Source: Bacillus albus (GTDB lineage: Bacteria > Bacillota > Bacilli > Bacillales > Bacillaceae_G). Taken from it: a stretch of DNA of 64,000 bases. The position numbers and the translations under genes were made by a program. The notes under the pieces were generated by a model, which saw only the letters and a program-made list of their open reading frames with translations, had not been told where the DNA came from and did no database searches. Each line of letters opens with the position of its first letter. Position 1 is the first letter of the stretch. This document shows positions 18,535 through 26,315 of the stretch, piece after piece. The DNA lies in assembly GCF_001884185.1 (NCBI RefSeq), contig NZ_MAOE01000083.1, positions 51,230 to 115,229 on the forward strand, written 5' to 3'.

Positions 18535-18873
18535 TGTTGGTATTTGAACACTCCCTAATCAACATTAATTTTGTAGATAGTATATACAAATGCCTAAAGT
18601 ATGTTAAAATCACTGGATAGTGTTATGAGGGAGTATATAGTTACATGTGAATTATTTGAAAAATCTTCATTATAAATTTATGCTAACTTCACATAGAGCA
18701 CATATTAACATTGTATTATGTATATGTACCAAATAAATAAAGTGAATTGAATGTATTTCTGTTTTTAAAAATTTAAAATTCTATTATTTTTATATAAAGG
18801 TTTCACATCGGAGTTTTAAATATTTTGGAAATAGATCTAAATAAAAGGAATTCATATAAAAGGGGAATGTCTT
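18535..18873. other. Intergenic, no feature recognised
   Basis: AT-rich DNA between the small membrane protein and the ArsR-type regulator. I see no convincing gene, repeat or operator, apart from the SD (AGGGGAATG) directly upstream of the regulator. Confidence 0.6.
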
Positions 18874-19173
18874 ATGACAACATATACAAGTGAAATGAAA
18901 AAAACTTTAGTTTCGGAAGAAGATGTAGATATTTTAAAAATTATGGCGCACCCAATCCGCTTACAAATTGTAAATGAATTAAGTACAAGAAAAACTTGTA
19001 ATGTAACACAATTAACAGAGTTACTGAATATTCCACAATCTACTGTTTCACAACATTTATCAAAAATGAAGGGTAAAGTGTTACGAGCAGAGAGAAGAGG
19101 TTTAGAAATTTATTATCATATTAACAATTTAAAAGCGAGTAAGATTGTTAATGTTTTAGGATATATAAACTAA
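18874..19173 (+). CDS. ArsR/SmtB family transcriptional regulator
   Basis: 99 residues with a winged helix-turn-helix spanning about residues 20-85: LKIMAHPIRLQIVNEL, TQLTELLNIPQSTVSQHLSKMK and LEIYYHINN. The classic ELCVCDL metal motif is absent and there is only one cysteine (KTCNV), so metal sensing by that site is unlikely. Such proteins repress nearby genes as dimers. It stands alone with its own terminator, so its target is not evident from context. Confidence 0.88.
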   Translation: MTTYTSEMKKTLVSEEDVDILKIMAHPIRLQIVNELSTRKTCNVTQLTELLNIPQSTVSQHLSKMKGKVLRAERRGLEIYYHINNLKASKIVNVLGYIN

Positions 19174-19189
19174 TGAAGTATTTTCATAT

Positions 19190-19225
19190 AAAATAGCCGC
19201 TGCTGGTGAGCAGGGGCTATTTTGT
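19190..19225. terminator. Terminator between the ArsR gene and the DUF2187 gene
   Basis: AAAATAGCC (19190-19198) pairs with GGCTATTTT (19215-19223), with a further CTGC/GCAG pairing inside. The flanking A and T runs suit both convergent genes. Confidence 0.78.
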
Positions 19226-19231
19226 GTTGTT

Positions 19232-19417
19232 TTATGTATTCGTATTTAAAATTTTATAGTTTTTATGATTTACAATTGTTCGATCAAACTCAAAAGTACC
19301 ACCGCTTACATTTGTAATTTCAACTAAGACCGATTCAGTATAAAGTTTTAGTACAGATCCTGTAATCTTTAAATTATTACGTTGAAAAAGTATAGTATCC
19401 CCTACGTTTGCTTTCAT
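19232..19417 (-). CDS. DUF2187 (YkvS-like) small protein
   Basis: 61 residues beginning MKANVGDTILFQRNNLKITG, with VLVEIT further on. This resembles the YkvS/DUF2187 family, small beta-barrel, KOW-like proteins of Bacillus whose function is unknown. GAGGAGG precedes the ATG. It converges on the ArsR gene. Confidence 0.75.
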   Translation of the reverse strand: MKANVGDTILFQRNNLKITGSVLKLYTESVLVEITNVSGGTFEFDRTIVNHKNYKILNTNT

Positions 19418-19833
19418 AGTACCTCCTCATTAAAAACAGAAATATTTTTTATTATATATATTAAACCACGGATAGATATATTAGTGAATATTTAGTTTTA
19501 TTTATCAAAAAAAAATTTGTGGTTTTATAAAAAATAAAGTACATCGTAGTGTGAAAAATTTTTTCTATTTTAATTGGAAAATTAAAATCTTGCAATCTAG
19601 CAATTGTATAACATAAGACATAATTTTTATAAAAAAAGATGATAAAACAGCAGTAAGTCGTATTGATGCAAAACATTATAATAGCTACTTACGTATTTAA
19701 TAATTGTTTTTTTGTATTTCGTCCTTCGTTTTCTGTAACTGATTCCATGTTTTTGACGCTCTATCTTGTAAGTGCTTACATAACCGGAAACATCTTATAC
19801 AATGAAGGGGTTAAATCAAAAGAGGTGGTCAAT
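19418..19833. other. Intergenic region ahead of the OFA transporter
   Basis: AT-rich with no gene I can support. It contains a cre-like site at 19767-19780. TTGACG at 19753-19758 could be a -35, but the hexamer 17 bases later (TTACAT) is a poor -10. Confidence 0.55.
19767..19780 (+). promoter_or_regulatory. Candidate cre site upstream of the OFA transporter
   Basis: TGTAAGTGCTTACA departs from the CcpA consensus TGNAANCGNTNNCA at one position (T for C) and has TGTAAG/CTTACA arms. It lies 54 bases before the short upstream ORF. Confidence 0.45.
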
Positions 19834-19899
19834 ATGAATATAAAAAAAGAAAACTTAGCGAAAAGCATTGAAATAGAAAGAGGAGGCGGAAAGGTATGA
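19834..19899 (+). CDS. Short upstream ORF (21 aa) overlapping the OFA transporter start
   Basis: ATG at 19834, preceded by AGAGGTGG, opens a 21-codon frame (MNIKKENLAKSIEIERGGGK, then V). Its stop overlaps the transporter ATG as ATGA, and its last codons contain the transporter's own AGGAGG. This layout suggests translational coupling or a leader peptide. The peptide is polar and lysine/glutamate rich, without membrane character. It is also in frame with a longer open frame from 19663 that has no ribosome binding site. Confidence 0.5.
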   Translation: MNIKKENLAKSIEIERGGGKV

Positions 19900-21098
19900 A
19901 AAAATCAAATGTTAATCCATGGCTTGTTGTCCTCGGTACAGTCATAGTTCAAATGGGACTTGGAACGATATATACATGGAGTTTATTCAATCAGCCTTTA
20001 GTTAGTAAATACGGTTGGAGTCTTAACGCAGTTGCTATAACTTTCTCAATTACTAGTCTTTCCTTAGCATTTTCTACTTTATTTGCGAGTAAATTGCAAG
20101 AAAAATGGGGACTTCGTAAACTTATTATGATAGCTGGACTAGCATTAGGACTTGGATTAGTACTTAGTTCACAAGCTTCCTCATTAATATTGCTGTATGT
20201 ACTAGCAGGAGTTGTAGTAGGTTATGCAGATGGAACAGCATATATTACTTCATTATCCAATTTAATAAAGTGGTTTCCAAAGCGTAAAGGTTTAATTGCT
20301 GGGATTTCTGTCTCTGCATATGGTTCGGGTAGCTTAATCTTTAAATATGTTAACGCACAGTTAATTGAATCAGTTGGTGTATCACAAGCATTTATATACT
20401 GGGGGTTAATTGTTACAGCTATGATTGTCCTTGGAGCTTGTTTAATCCATCAAGCTGCTGATCAAGTTGCAGTTCAGGAAGCAAAAACTCATGAGTATAC
20501 AACGAAAGAAATGTTACGGACAAAACAAGTATACTTATTATTTATTATGTTATTTACATCATGTATGAGTGGCTTATACTTAATTGGTATGGTAAAAGAC
20601 ATTGGTGTTCAACTTGTAGGGCTTAGCGCAGCGACAGCAGCTAATGCGGTGGCTATGGTTGCGATCTTCAATACATTAGGTCGTATTATTCTAGGACCTT
20701 TATCAGATAAAATCGGTCGTTTAAAAATTGTTACTGGTACTTTTGTTGTTATGGCAAGTTCAGTGTTAGTTCTAAGTTTCGTAGATTTAAATTACGGTAT
20801 TTACTTCGTATGTGTAGCAAGTGTAGCGTTTTGCTTTGGTGGAAATATCACTATTTTCCCAGCTATTGTTGGTGATTTCTTCGGTATGAAAAACCATAGT
20901 AAGAACTACGGTATTGTGTATCAAGGATTTGGATTTGGAGCACTTGCAGGTTCCTTTATCGGTGCACTTCTAGGAGGATTCAAGCCAACATTCATGGTAA
21001 TCGGCGTTTTATGTGTCGTATCATTTATTATCGCAATTGTAATTCAAGCACCACAGCAGAAGAAAGAACAAGAAGAAGAGTATCGCAGCGTAGCATAA
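19896..21098 (+). CDS. OFA-family MFS transporter (oxalate/formate antiporter type)
   Basis: 400 residues with 12 predicted helices. The N-terminus (NPWLVVLGTVIVQMGLGTIYTWSLF) and the helix 4-5 segment (GYADGTAYITSLSNLIKWFPKRKG) are hallmarks of the OFA group, whose members move small organic acids. The loop NTLGRIILGPLSDKIGRLK marks the second half. The substrate cannot be read from sequence; a monocarboxylate is likely. A GAGGAGGCGG motif inside the upstream short ORF sets the start. The cre-like site suggests carbon catabolite control. Confidence 0.88.
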   Translation: MKKSNVNPWLVVLGTVIVQMGLGTIYTWSLFNQPLVSKYGWSLNAVAITFSITSLSLAFSTLFASKLQEKWGLRKLIMIAGLALGLGLVLSSQASSLILLYVLAGVVVGYADGTAYITSLSNLIKWFPKRKGLIAGISVSAYGSGSLIFKYVNAQLIESVGVSQAFIYWGLIVTAMIVLGACLIHQAADQVAVQEAKTHEYTTKEMLRTKQVYLLFIMLFTSCMSGLYLIGMVKDIGVQLVGLSAATAANAVAMVAIFNTLGRIILGPLSDKIGRLKIVTGTFVVMASSVLVLSFVDLNYGIYFVCVASVAFCFGGNITIFPAIVGDFFGMKNHSKNYGIVYQGFGFGALAGSFIGALLGGFKPTFMVIGVLCVVSFIIAIVIQAPQQKKEQEEEYRSVA

Positions 21099-21130
21099 AT
21101 ATAAAAATCTTCTATAACACTTTGATTATG

Positions 21131-21163
21131 AAAAAGCATCCTGCTAAATAGGGTGCTTTTTTT
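21131..21163 (+). terminator. Terminator after the OFA transporter
   Basis: AAAAAGCATCC pairs with GGGTGCTTTTT (one G-T pair), followed by more Ts. Confidence 0.85.
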
Positions 21164-21537
21164 GAGTTGTTTTAAATAGGGTATATGATCTTTGGAATTT
21201 TTTGAGATAAAAAATGAGTGAAATATCTATTTGGATTATATTGGAATATTAAAAAATAATACATTATATTCTAACTATTTATTAAATCTTAAATTATAAA
21301 AACGACATACATCATTAATTGTAAGGTATATTTTCTCGATATTTTCAGAAAAATGTTGAGAAATTAAATACTTGAATTTTTGGTAAGGGTTTATATATGA
21401 GGGCATCTACATTTAATCTTTTTCAATTTTAAAAATAGAAATATGTATTAATTTTTTAAAGTAAGTACTTAGTAATGCTTTTAGATGTAATGGTATTGAG
21501 AATAACTAAAAAGTTTTATCTGAAAAATAAAAATAGG
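21164..21537. other. Very AT-rich spacer upstream of the dhb promoters
   Basis: About 370 bases of AT-rich DNA without a gene, repeat or clear site. It may act simply as an upstream insulating or bendable region for the iron-regulated promoters. Confidence 0.5.
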
Positions 21538-21566
21538 TTGACAAGTTTATTGAGAAAGATTATCAT
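21538..21566 (+). promoter_or_regulatory. Upstream dhb promoter with Fur-like box
   Basis: TTGACA (21538-21543), a 17-base spacer, then TATCAT (21561-21566). TGAGAAAGATTATCA at 21551-21565 matches the 7-1-7 Fur motif TGATAATNATTATCA at 13 of 15 positions and overlaps the -10. Confidence 0.65.
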
Positions 21567-21629
21567 TTCGGTGTAGCGATATTAAATGAAAAACATTATC
21601 AATGAATAATATTTTGTCGAAAAGTACAC

Positions 21630-21687
21630 TTGACCAATTAGTTTAGTAAGTGTATTATTTTTTACATCGATAATGATAATCATTATC
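21630..21687 (+). promoter_or_regulatory. Proximal dhb promoter with perfect Fur box
   Basis: TTGACC (21630-21635), a 17-base spacer and TATTAT (21653-21658) form a good sigma-A promoter. Directly downstream, GATAATGATAATCATTATC at 21669-21687 is the exact 19-base Fur consensus. Fur bound there would cover the transcription start, giving repression when iron is plentiful. Confidence 0.92.
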
Positions 21688-21733
21688 ATTATTTGTTTGA
21701 TTAGATTAAATTTCAAATGAAAGGATAGAGGAA

Positions 21734-22504
21734 ATGAACTTAGGGGAATTTGATGGAAAAACGGTTTTAGTAACAGGTGCAGCCCAAGGTATAGGTAGTG
21801 TTGTTGCCAAAATGTTTTTAGATAGAGGAGCTACAGTTATTGCGGTTGATCAAAATGAAGAGGGATTAAACAAACTCTTAACTGAAATACATATGAAAAC
21901 GTTTTGCTTAGATGTGAGTGATAGTACCGCAGTTGAACAGATGGTAAATGATATTGAAAATGAAATAGCACCGATAGATATATTAGTAAATGTTGCAGGG
22001 ATTTTACGTATGGGAGCGATCCACTCTTTAAGTGATGAAGATTGGAATAAAACATTCTCTGTAAATTCTACAGGCGTTTTCTATATGTCCCGAGCAGTAA
22101 GTAAATATATGATGCAAAGAAAGTCTGGGACAATTGTTACAGTTGGTTCAAATGCAGCAAATACTCCGAGAATGGAGATGGCTGCGTATGCTGCATCAAA
22201 AGCTGCAACGACGATGTTTATGAAATGTTTAGGATTAGAACTTGCAGCGTACAACATTCGTTGTAACTTAGTTTCTCCAGGTTCAACTGAAACTGAAATG
22301 CAAAGGTTATTATGGGCTGATGAGAATGGAGAAAAAAATATAATTGCTGGTTCTCGAAGTACATATAGACTCGGTATACCGTTACAAAAAATTGCACAGC
22401 CTTCAGAAGTTGCTGAAGCGGTATTGTTTTTAGCTTCAGATAAAGCGAGCCATATTACAATGCAAAATTTATGTGTCGATGGCGGAGCTACATTAGGCGT
22501 TTAA
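21734..22504 (+). CDS. dhbA: 2,3-dihydro-2,3-dihydroxybenzoate dehydrogenase
   Basis: 256 residues of the short-chain dehydrogenase family. It has the cofactor motif TGAAQGIG near the N-terminus, the NVAGI segment, and the active-site YAASKAA with the catalytic Tyr and Lys. It oxidises the product of the isochorismatase DhbB to 2,3-dihydroxybenzoate using NAD+. It is the first gene after the Fur-controlled promoters and opens the bacillibactin operon. Confidence 0.93.
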   Translation: MNLGEFDGKTVLVTGAAQGIGSVVAKMFLDRGATVIAVDQNEEGLNKLLTEIHMKTFCLDVSDSTAVEQMVNDIENEIAPIDILVNVAGILRMGAIHSLSDEDWNKTFSVNSTGVFYMSRAVSKYMMQRKSGTIVTVGSNAANTPRMEMAAYAASKAATTMFMKCLGLELAAYNIRCNLVSPGSTETEMQRLLWADENGEKNIIAGSRSTYRLGIPLQKIAQPSEVAEAVLFLASDKASHITMQNLCVDGGATLGV

Positions 22505-22530
22505 TAAAAAATTCAGGGGGTCACTATACT

Positions 22531-23730
22531 ATGAATGAATTTACGGCTGTAAAGGAACTGTCAGAAAAATTACTAGAAGATTATAAGACTGAATCTTCAT
22601 TCTTTTTTGCTTCACCAACGCGAACAATATTGACAGAAGGAGAGTTTACTACAGTAAAGCATCGTGAAATTGAAAGTTTTCCAGAACTAGTACAGGCGTT
22701 ATTACGTAATGCAAAACAAGCTGGAAATCTGAATCCTATCGTTGTTGGTGCCTTACCATTTGATCGTAGAAAAGAAGTTCAACTTATCATACCAGAAGAT
22801 AGCAGAATTTCTGAGCGTTTACTATTGGAAACAACAAACCAGTTTGAAACAAACGAGAACTTAACTTTTGAAATGACGCCTGTACCAGATCCTGAAGTGT
22901 ATATGAATGGTGTGAAGCAAGGAATTCAAAAAATACAAGACGGTGATTTAAAGAAAATCGTTCTATCCAGATCGTTAGATGTTAAATCTTCCGAAAAGAT
23001 TGATAAGCAAAAACTTCTTCGAGAATTAGCAGAGCATAATAAGCACGGTTATACATTTGCTGTGAATTTACCGAAAGAGGAAAACGAGGATAGTAAGACA
23101 TTAATTGGAGCAAGCCCTGAATTACTCGTTTCACGTAATGGTATGCAAGTTACTTCTAATCCATTAGCGGGCTCAAGACCACGTAGTGATGATCCAGTGG
23201 AAGATAAAAGAAGAGCAGAGGAATTACTTTCTTCTCCAAAAGATTTACATGAACATGCGGTAGTAGTGGAAGCGGTTGCCGCAGCACTTCGTCCGTACTG
23301 TCATACATTACATGTTCCAGAAAAGCCATCTGTTATTCATAGTGAAGCGATGTGGCATTTATCTACTGAAGTGAAAGGGGAACTAAAGGATCCAAATACT
23401 ACTTCTTTAGAATTAGCAATTGCTCTTCATCCTACTCCAGCAGTTTGCGGAACACCAATGGAAGAAGCGAGAGAGGCGATTCAAAAAATTGAGCCATTTG
23501 ACCGTGAATTCTTTACAGGAATGCTAGGGTGGAGCGATTTAAATGGGGACGGTGAATGGATTGTTACAATTCGATGTGCGGAAGTGCAAGAAAATTCACT
23601 TCGATTATTTGCAGGAGCGGGAGTTGTTGCTGAGTCAAAACCAGAAGATGAGTTAGCAGAAACATCAGCTAAGTTCCAAACAATGCTAAAGGCTCTAGGG
23701 TTAAGTGATAATTTATTGAATGAAAAATAG
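22531..23730 (+). CDS. dhbC: Isochorismate synthase
   Basis: 399 residues of the chorismate-utilising family. The conserved C-terminal catalytic block is visible: LKKIVLSRSLDV, IGASPELLVS, NPLAGSRPRS, LHPTPAVCGTP, and EFFTGMLGW. It converts chorismate to isochorismate. The ATG at 22531, with GGGGG upstream, is preferred over the longer frame from 22471, which would overlap the end of dhbA. Confidence 0.93.
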   Translation: MNEFTAVKELSEKLLEDYKTESSFFFASPTRTILTEGEFTTVKHREIESFPELVQALLRNAKQAGNLNPIVVGALPFDRRKEVQLIIPEDSRISERLLLETTNQFETNENLTFEMTPVPDPEVYMNGVKQGIQKIQDGDLKKIVLSRSLDVKSSEKIDKQKLLRELAEHNKHGYTFAVNLPKEENEDSKTLIGASPELLVSRNGMQVTSNPLAGSRPRSDDPVEDKRRAEELLSSPKDLHEHAVVVEAVAAALRPYCHTLHVPEKPSVIHSEAMWHLSTEVKGELKDPNTTSLELAIALHPTPAVCGTPMEEAREAIQKIEPFDREFFTGMLGWSDLNGDGEWIVTIRCAEVQENSLRLFAGAGVVAESKPEDELAETSAKFQTMLKALGLSDNLLNEK

Positions 23731-23742
23731 GAGGAAGAAAGA

Positions 23743-25359
23743 ATGTTAACAGGTTATACAAAGTGGCCAAAAGAATTTGCTGATCGTTATCGAGAGGAAG
23801 GGTGTTGGCTTGGTGAAACATTTGGCGGGATGTTAAGAGAGCGGGCTGAAAAATATGGAGATCAAATTGCAGTTGTAAGTGGTAATACGCATATAACGTA
23901 TAGTGAACTTGATAAAAAAGTAGATCGTTTAGCATCAGGTTTACTGAATTTAGGAATAAAGAAAGAAGATCGAGTTGTAATCCAACTACCTAACGTTATC
24001 GAGTTTTTTGAAATATGTTTTGCACTATTTCGAATTGGAGCTCTTCCTGTTTTTGCACTACCTTCACATCGAAGCAGTGAAATTAGTTATTTTTGTGAAT
24101 TTGGTGAGGCGAATGCTTACGTTATTTCAGATAAGGCTCTCGGCTTTGATTATCGAAAATTAGCAAGAGAAGTGAAAGAGAAAGTGCCAACTTTACAACA
24201 TGTAGTTGTAGTGGGAGAAGAAGAAGAGTTCCTAAACATAAATGATCTGTATATAGATCCCGTTCCATTACCAGAAGTTCAGCCAAGTGATGTTGCGTTT
24301 CTCCAATTATCAGGAGGGACAACAGGACTTTCTAAATTAATTCCTAGAACACATGATGACTATATTTATAGTTTACGTGTTAGCGCTGAAATTTGTAATT
24401 TGAGTGCAGAAAGCGTCTATATGGCAGTTCTACCAGTAGCGCACAATTACCCAATGAGTTCTCCAGGTACATTTGGAACTTTCTATGCGGGTGGAAAAGT
24501 TGTGCTGGCCACTGGAGGTAGTCCAGATGAGGCATTTGCACTTATTGAAAAAGAAAAAGTTACGATTACTGCTCTCGTTCCACCATTAGCAATGATATGG
24601 CTTGATGCTGCATCCTCTCGTAATAATGATTTATCGAGCCTAGAAGTGATTCAAGTAGGTGGAGCGAAATTTAGTGCTGAGGTTGCAAAGCGTATACGCC
24701 CTACATTTGGATGTACGTTACAGCAAGTGTTCGGTATGGCAGAAGGATTAGTAAATTACACAAGATTAAATGATCCTGAAGAAATCATTATTTATACACA
24801 AGGTAGACCGATGTCTACATTCGATGAGGTAAGGGTCGTTGATGAAAATGATAACGATGTAAAACCTGGTGAAGTAGGTAGTTTATTAACGCGAGGGCCC
24901 TATACAATTCGTGGTTATTATAAAGCAGAAGAGCACAATGCACGATCATTTACAAAGGATGGTTTTTATCGAACAGGTGATCTTGTAAAAGTAAATAAAC
25001 AAGGGTACATCATTGTAGAAGGAAGAGATAAAGATCAAATTAACCGTGGTGGTGAGAAAGTTGCTGCGGAAGAAGTTGAAAATCATTTATTAGCACATGA
25101 TGCAGTACATGATGTAGCAATTGTATCAATGCCTGACGATTATTTAGGAGAACGTACTTGTGCATTTGTAATAGTTCGCGGACAAGCTCCCACTGTAAAT
25201 GAATTAAAAATGTTTTTAAGAGAACGCGGTATAGCTGCTTATAAGATTCCAGATCGAATTGAATTTATTGAATCATTCCCGCAAACAGGTGTGGGAAAAG
25301 TAAGCAAAAAAGAATTACGTAAAGTCATTGCTGAAAAACTTATTACGGTAAAACGATAA
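23743..25359 (+). CDS. dhbE: 2,3-dihydroxybenzoate-AMP ligase
   Basis: 538 residues of the ANL superfamily, the normal length for a stand-alone aryl-acid adenylation enzyme. The core motifs include [16 protein letters not shown] (P-loop-like), [17 protein letters not shown] and the C-terminal lysine motif [11 protein letters not shown]. The HNYPMSSPG segment is typical of DHB-activating enzymes. It adenylates 2,3-dihydroxybenzoate and loads it onto the aryl carrier domain of DhbB. It starts 12 bases after dhbC behind AGGAGG. Confidence 0.94.
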   Translation: MLTGYTKWPKEFADRYREEGCWLGETFGGMLRERAEKYGDQIAVVSGNTHITYSELDKKVDRLASGLLNLGIKKEDRVVIQLPNVIEFFEICFALFRIGALPVFALPSHRSSEISYFCEFGEANAYVISDKALGFDYRKLAREVKEKVPTLQHVVVVGEEEEFLNINDLYIDPVPLPEVQPSDVAFLQLSGGTTGLSKLIPRTHDDYIYSLRVSAEICNLSAESVYMAVLPVAHNYPMSSPGTFGTFYAGGKVVLATGGSPDEAFALIEKEKVTITALVPPLAMIWLDAASSRNNDLSSLEVIQVGGAKFSAEVAKRIRPTFGCTLQQVFGMAEGLVNYTRLNDPEEIIIYTQGRPMSTFDEVRVVDENDNDVKPGEVGSLLTRGPYTIRGYYKAEEHNARSFTKDGFYRTGDLVKVNKQGYIIVEGRDKDQINRGGEKVAAEEVENHLLAHDAVHDVAIVSMPDDYLGERTCAFVIVRGQAPTVNELKMFLRERGIAAYKIPDRIEFIESFPQTGVGKVSKKELRKVIAEKLITVKR

Positions 25360-25390
25360 ATAATAGAAAAAATTGGAAGGAAGTGATTAG

Positions 25391-26284
25391 ATGGCTATCC
25401 CATCTATTTCAGTATACAAAATGCCAGTTGAATCAGAACTACCAAAAAATAAAGTGAACTGGACGCCAGATCCAAAACGTGCGGTTCTTTTAATCCATGA
25501 CATGCAAGAATATTTTCTCGATGCATATAGCGATAAGGAATCACCAAAAGTAGAACTCATTTCAAATATTAAGGTAATAAGAGAAAAATGTAAGGAACTT
25601 GGTATTCCAGTTGTTTATACAGCACAACCAGGTGGACAAACGCTAGAACAACGAGGATTATTACAAGATTTCTGGGGTGACGGCATTCCTGCTGGACCAG
25701 ATAAAAAGAAAATTGTCGATGAACTTTCCCCTAATGAGGATGATATATTTTTAACAAAATGGAGATATAGTGCATTTAAAAAGACAAATCTATTAGAAAT
25801 TTTAAATGAACAAGGAAGAGATCAACTCATTATTTGCGGTATTTATGCGCATATTGGTTGCCTTTTAACAGCTTGTGAAGCATTTATGGATGGTATAGAA
25901 CCGTTCTTTGTAGCAGATGCAGTGGCGGATTTTTCATTAGAGCATCATAAGCAAGCGTTGGAGTATGCATCTAATAGATGTGCAGTAACGACATCAACAA
26001 ACTTACTATTAAAAGATTTACAAAGTGTAAAAGGTGATGAGAGTGAAGGAATCACTTTACAGGAAGTACATGAACTAGTTGCACAATTACTTCGTGAACC
26101 AGTAGAAAGTATTGAGACTGATGAAGACTTATTAAATAGAGGACTTGATTCGGTCAGAATTATGAGTTTAGTAGAGAAATGGCGTCGCGAAGGGAAAGAA
26201 ATCACTTTTGCGGATTTAGCAGAGAACCCAACCGTTGTTGATTGGTACCGCTTATTATCTCCGCAAACAGAACATGTACTTTAA
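25391..26284 (+). CDS. dhbB: Isochorismatase with aryl carrier domain
   Basis: 297 residues in two domains. The isochorismatase domain (about 1-210) carries LLIHDMQEYFLDA with the catalytic Asp, and GIYAHIGCLLTACEAF. The C-terminal aryl carrier domain (about 215-290) carries GLDSVRIMSL, where Ser254 takes the phosphopantetheine arm. It hydrolyses isochorismate to 2,3-dihydro-2,3-dihydroxybenzoate and holds the activated aryl acid for DhbF. The phosphopantetheinyl transferase needed is encoded at 35170. Confidence 0.94.
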   Translation: MAIPSISVYKMPVESELPKNKVNWTPDPKRAVLLIHDMQEYFLDAYSDKESPKVELISNIKVIREKCKELGIPVVYTAQPGGQTLEQRGLLQDFWGDGIPAGPDKKKIVDELSPNEDDIFLTKWRYSAFKKTNLLEILNEQGRDQLIICGIYAHIGCLLTACEAFMDGIEPFFVADAVADFSLEHHKQALEYASNRCAVTTSTNLLLKDLQSVKGDESEGITLQEVHELVAQLLREPVESIETDEDLLNRGLDSVRIMSLVEKWRREGKEITFADLAENPTVVDWYRLLSPQTEHVL

Positions 26285-26315
26285 TATAGACTACATAATA
26301 AAGGGGTAGTAAAGA

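Noticed and set aside
19663-19899. 78-aa ORF upstream of the OFA transporter
   Set aside because: No ribosome binding site at 19663; only the last 21 codons have one, and these are listed as a short upstream ORF.
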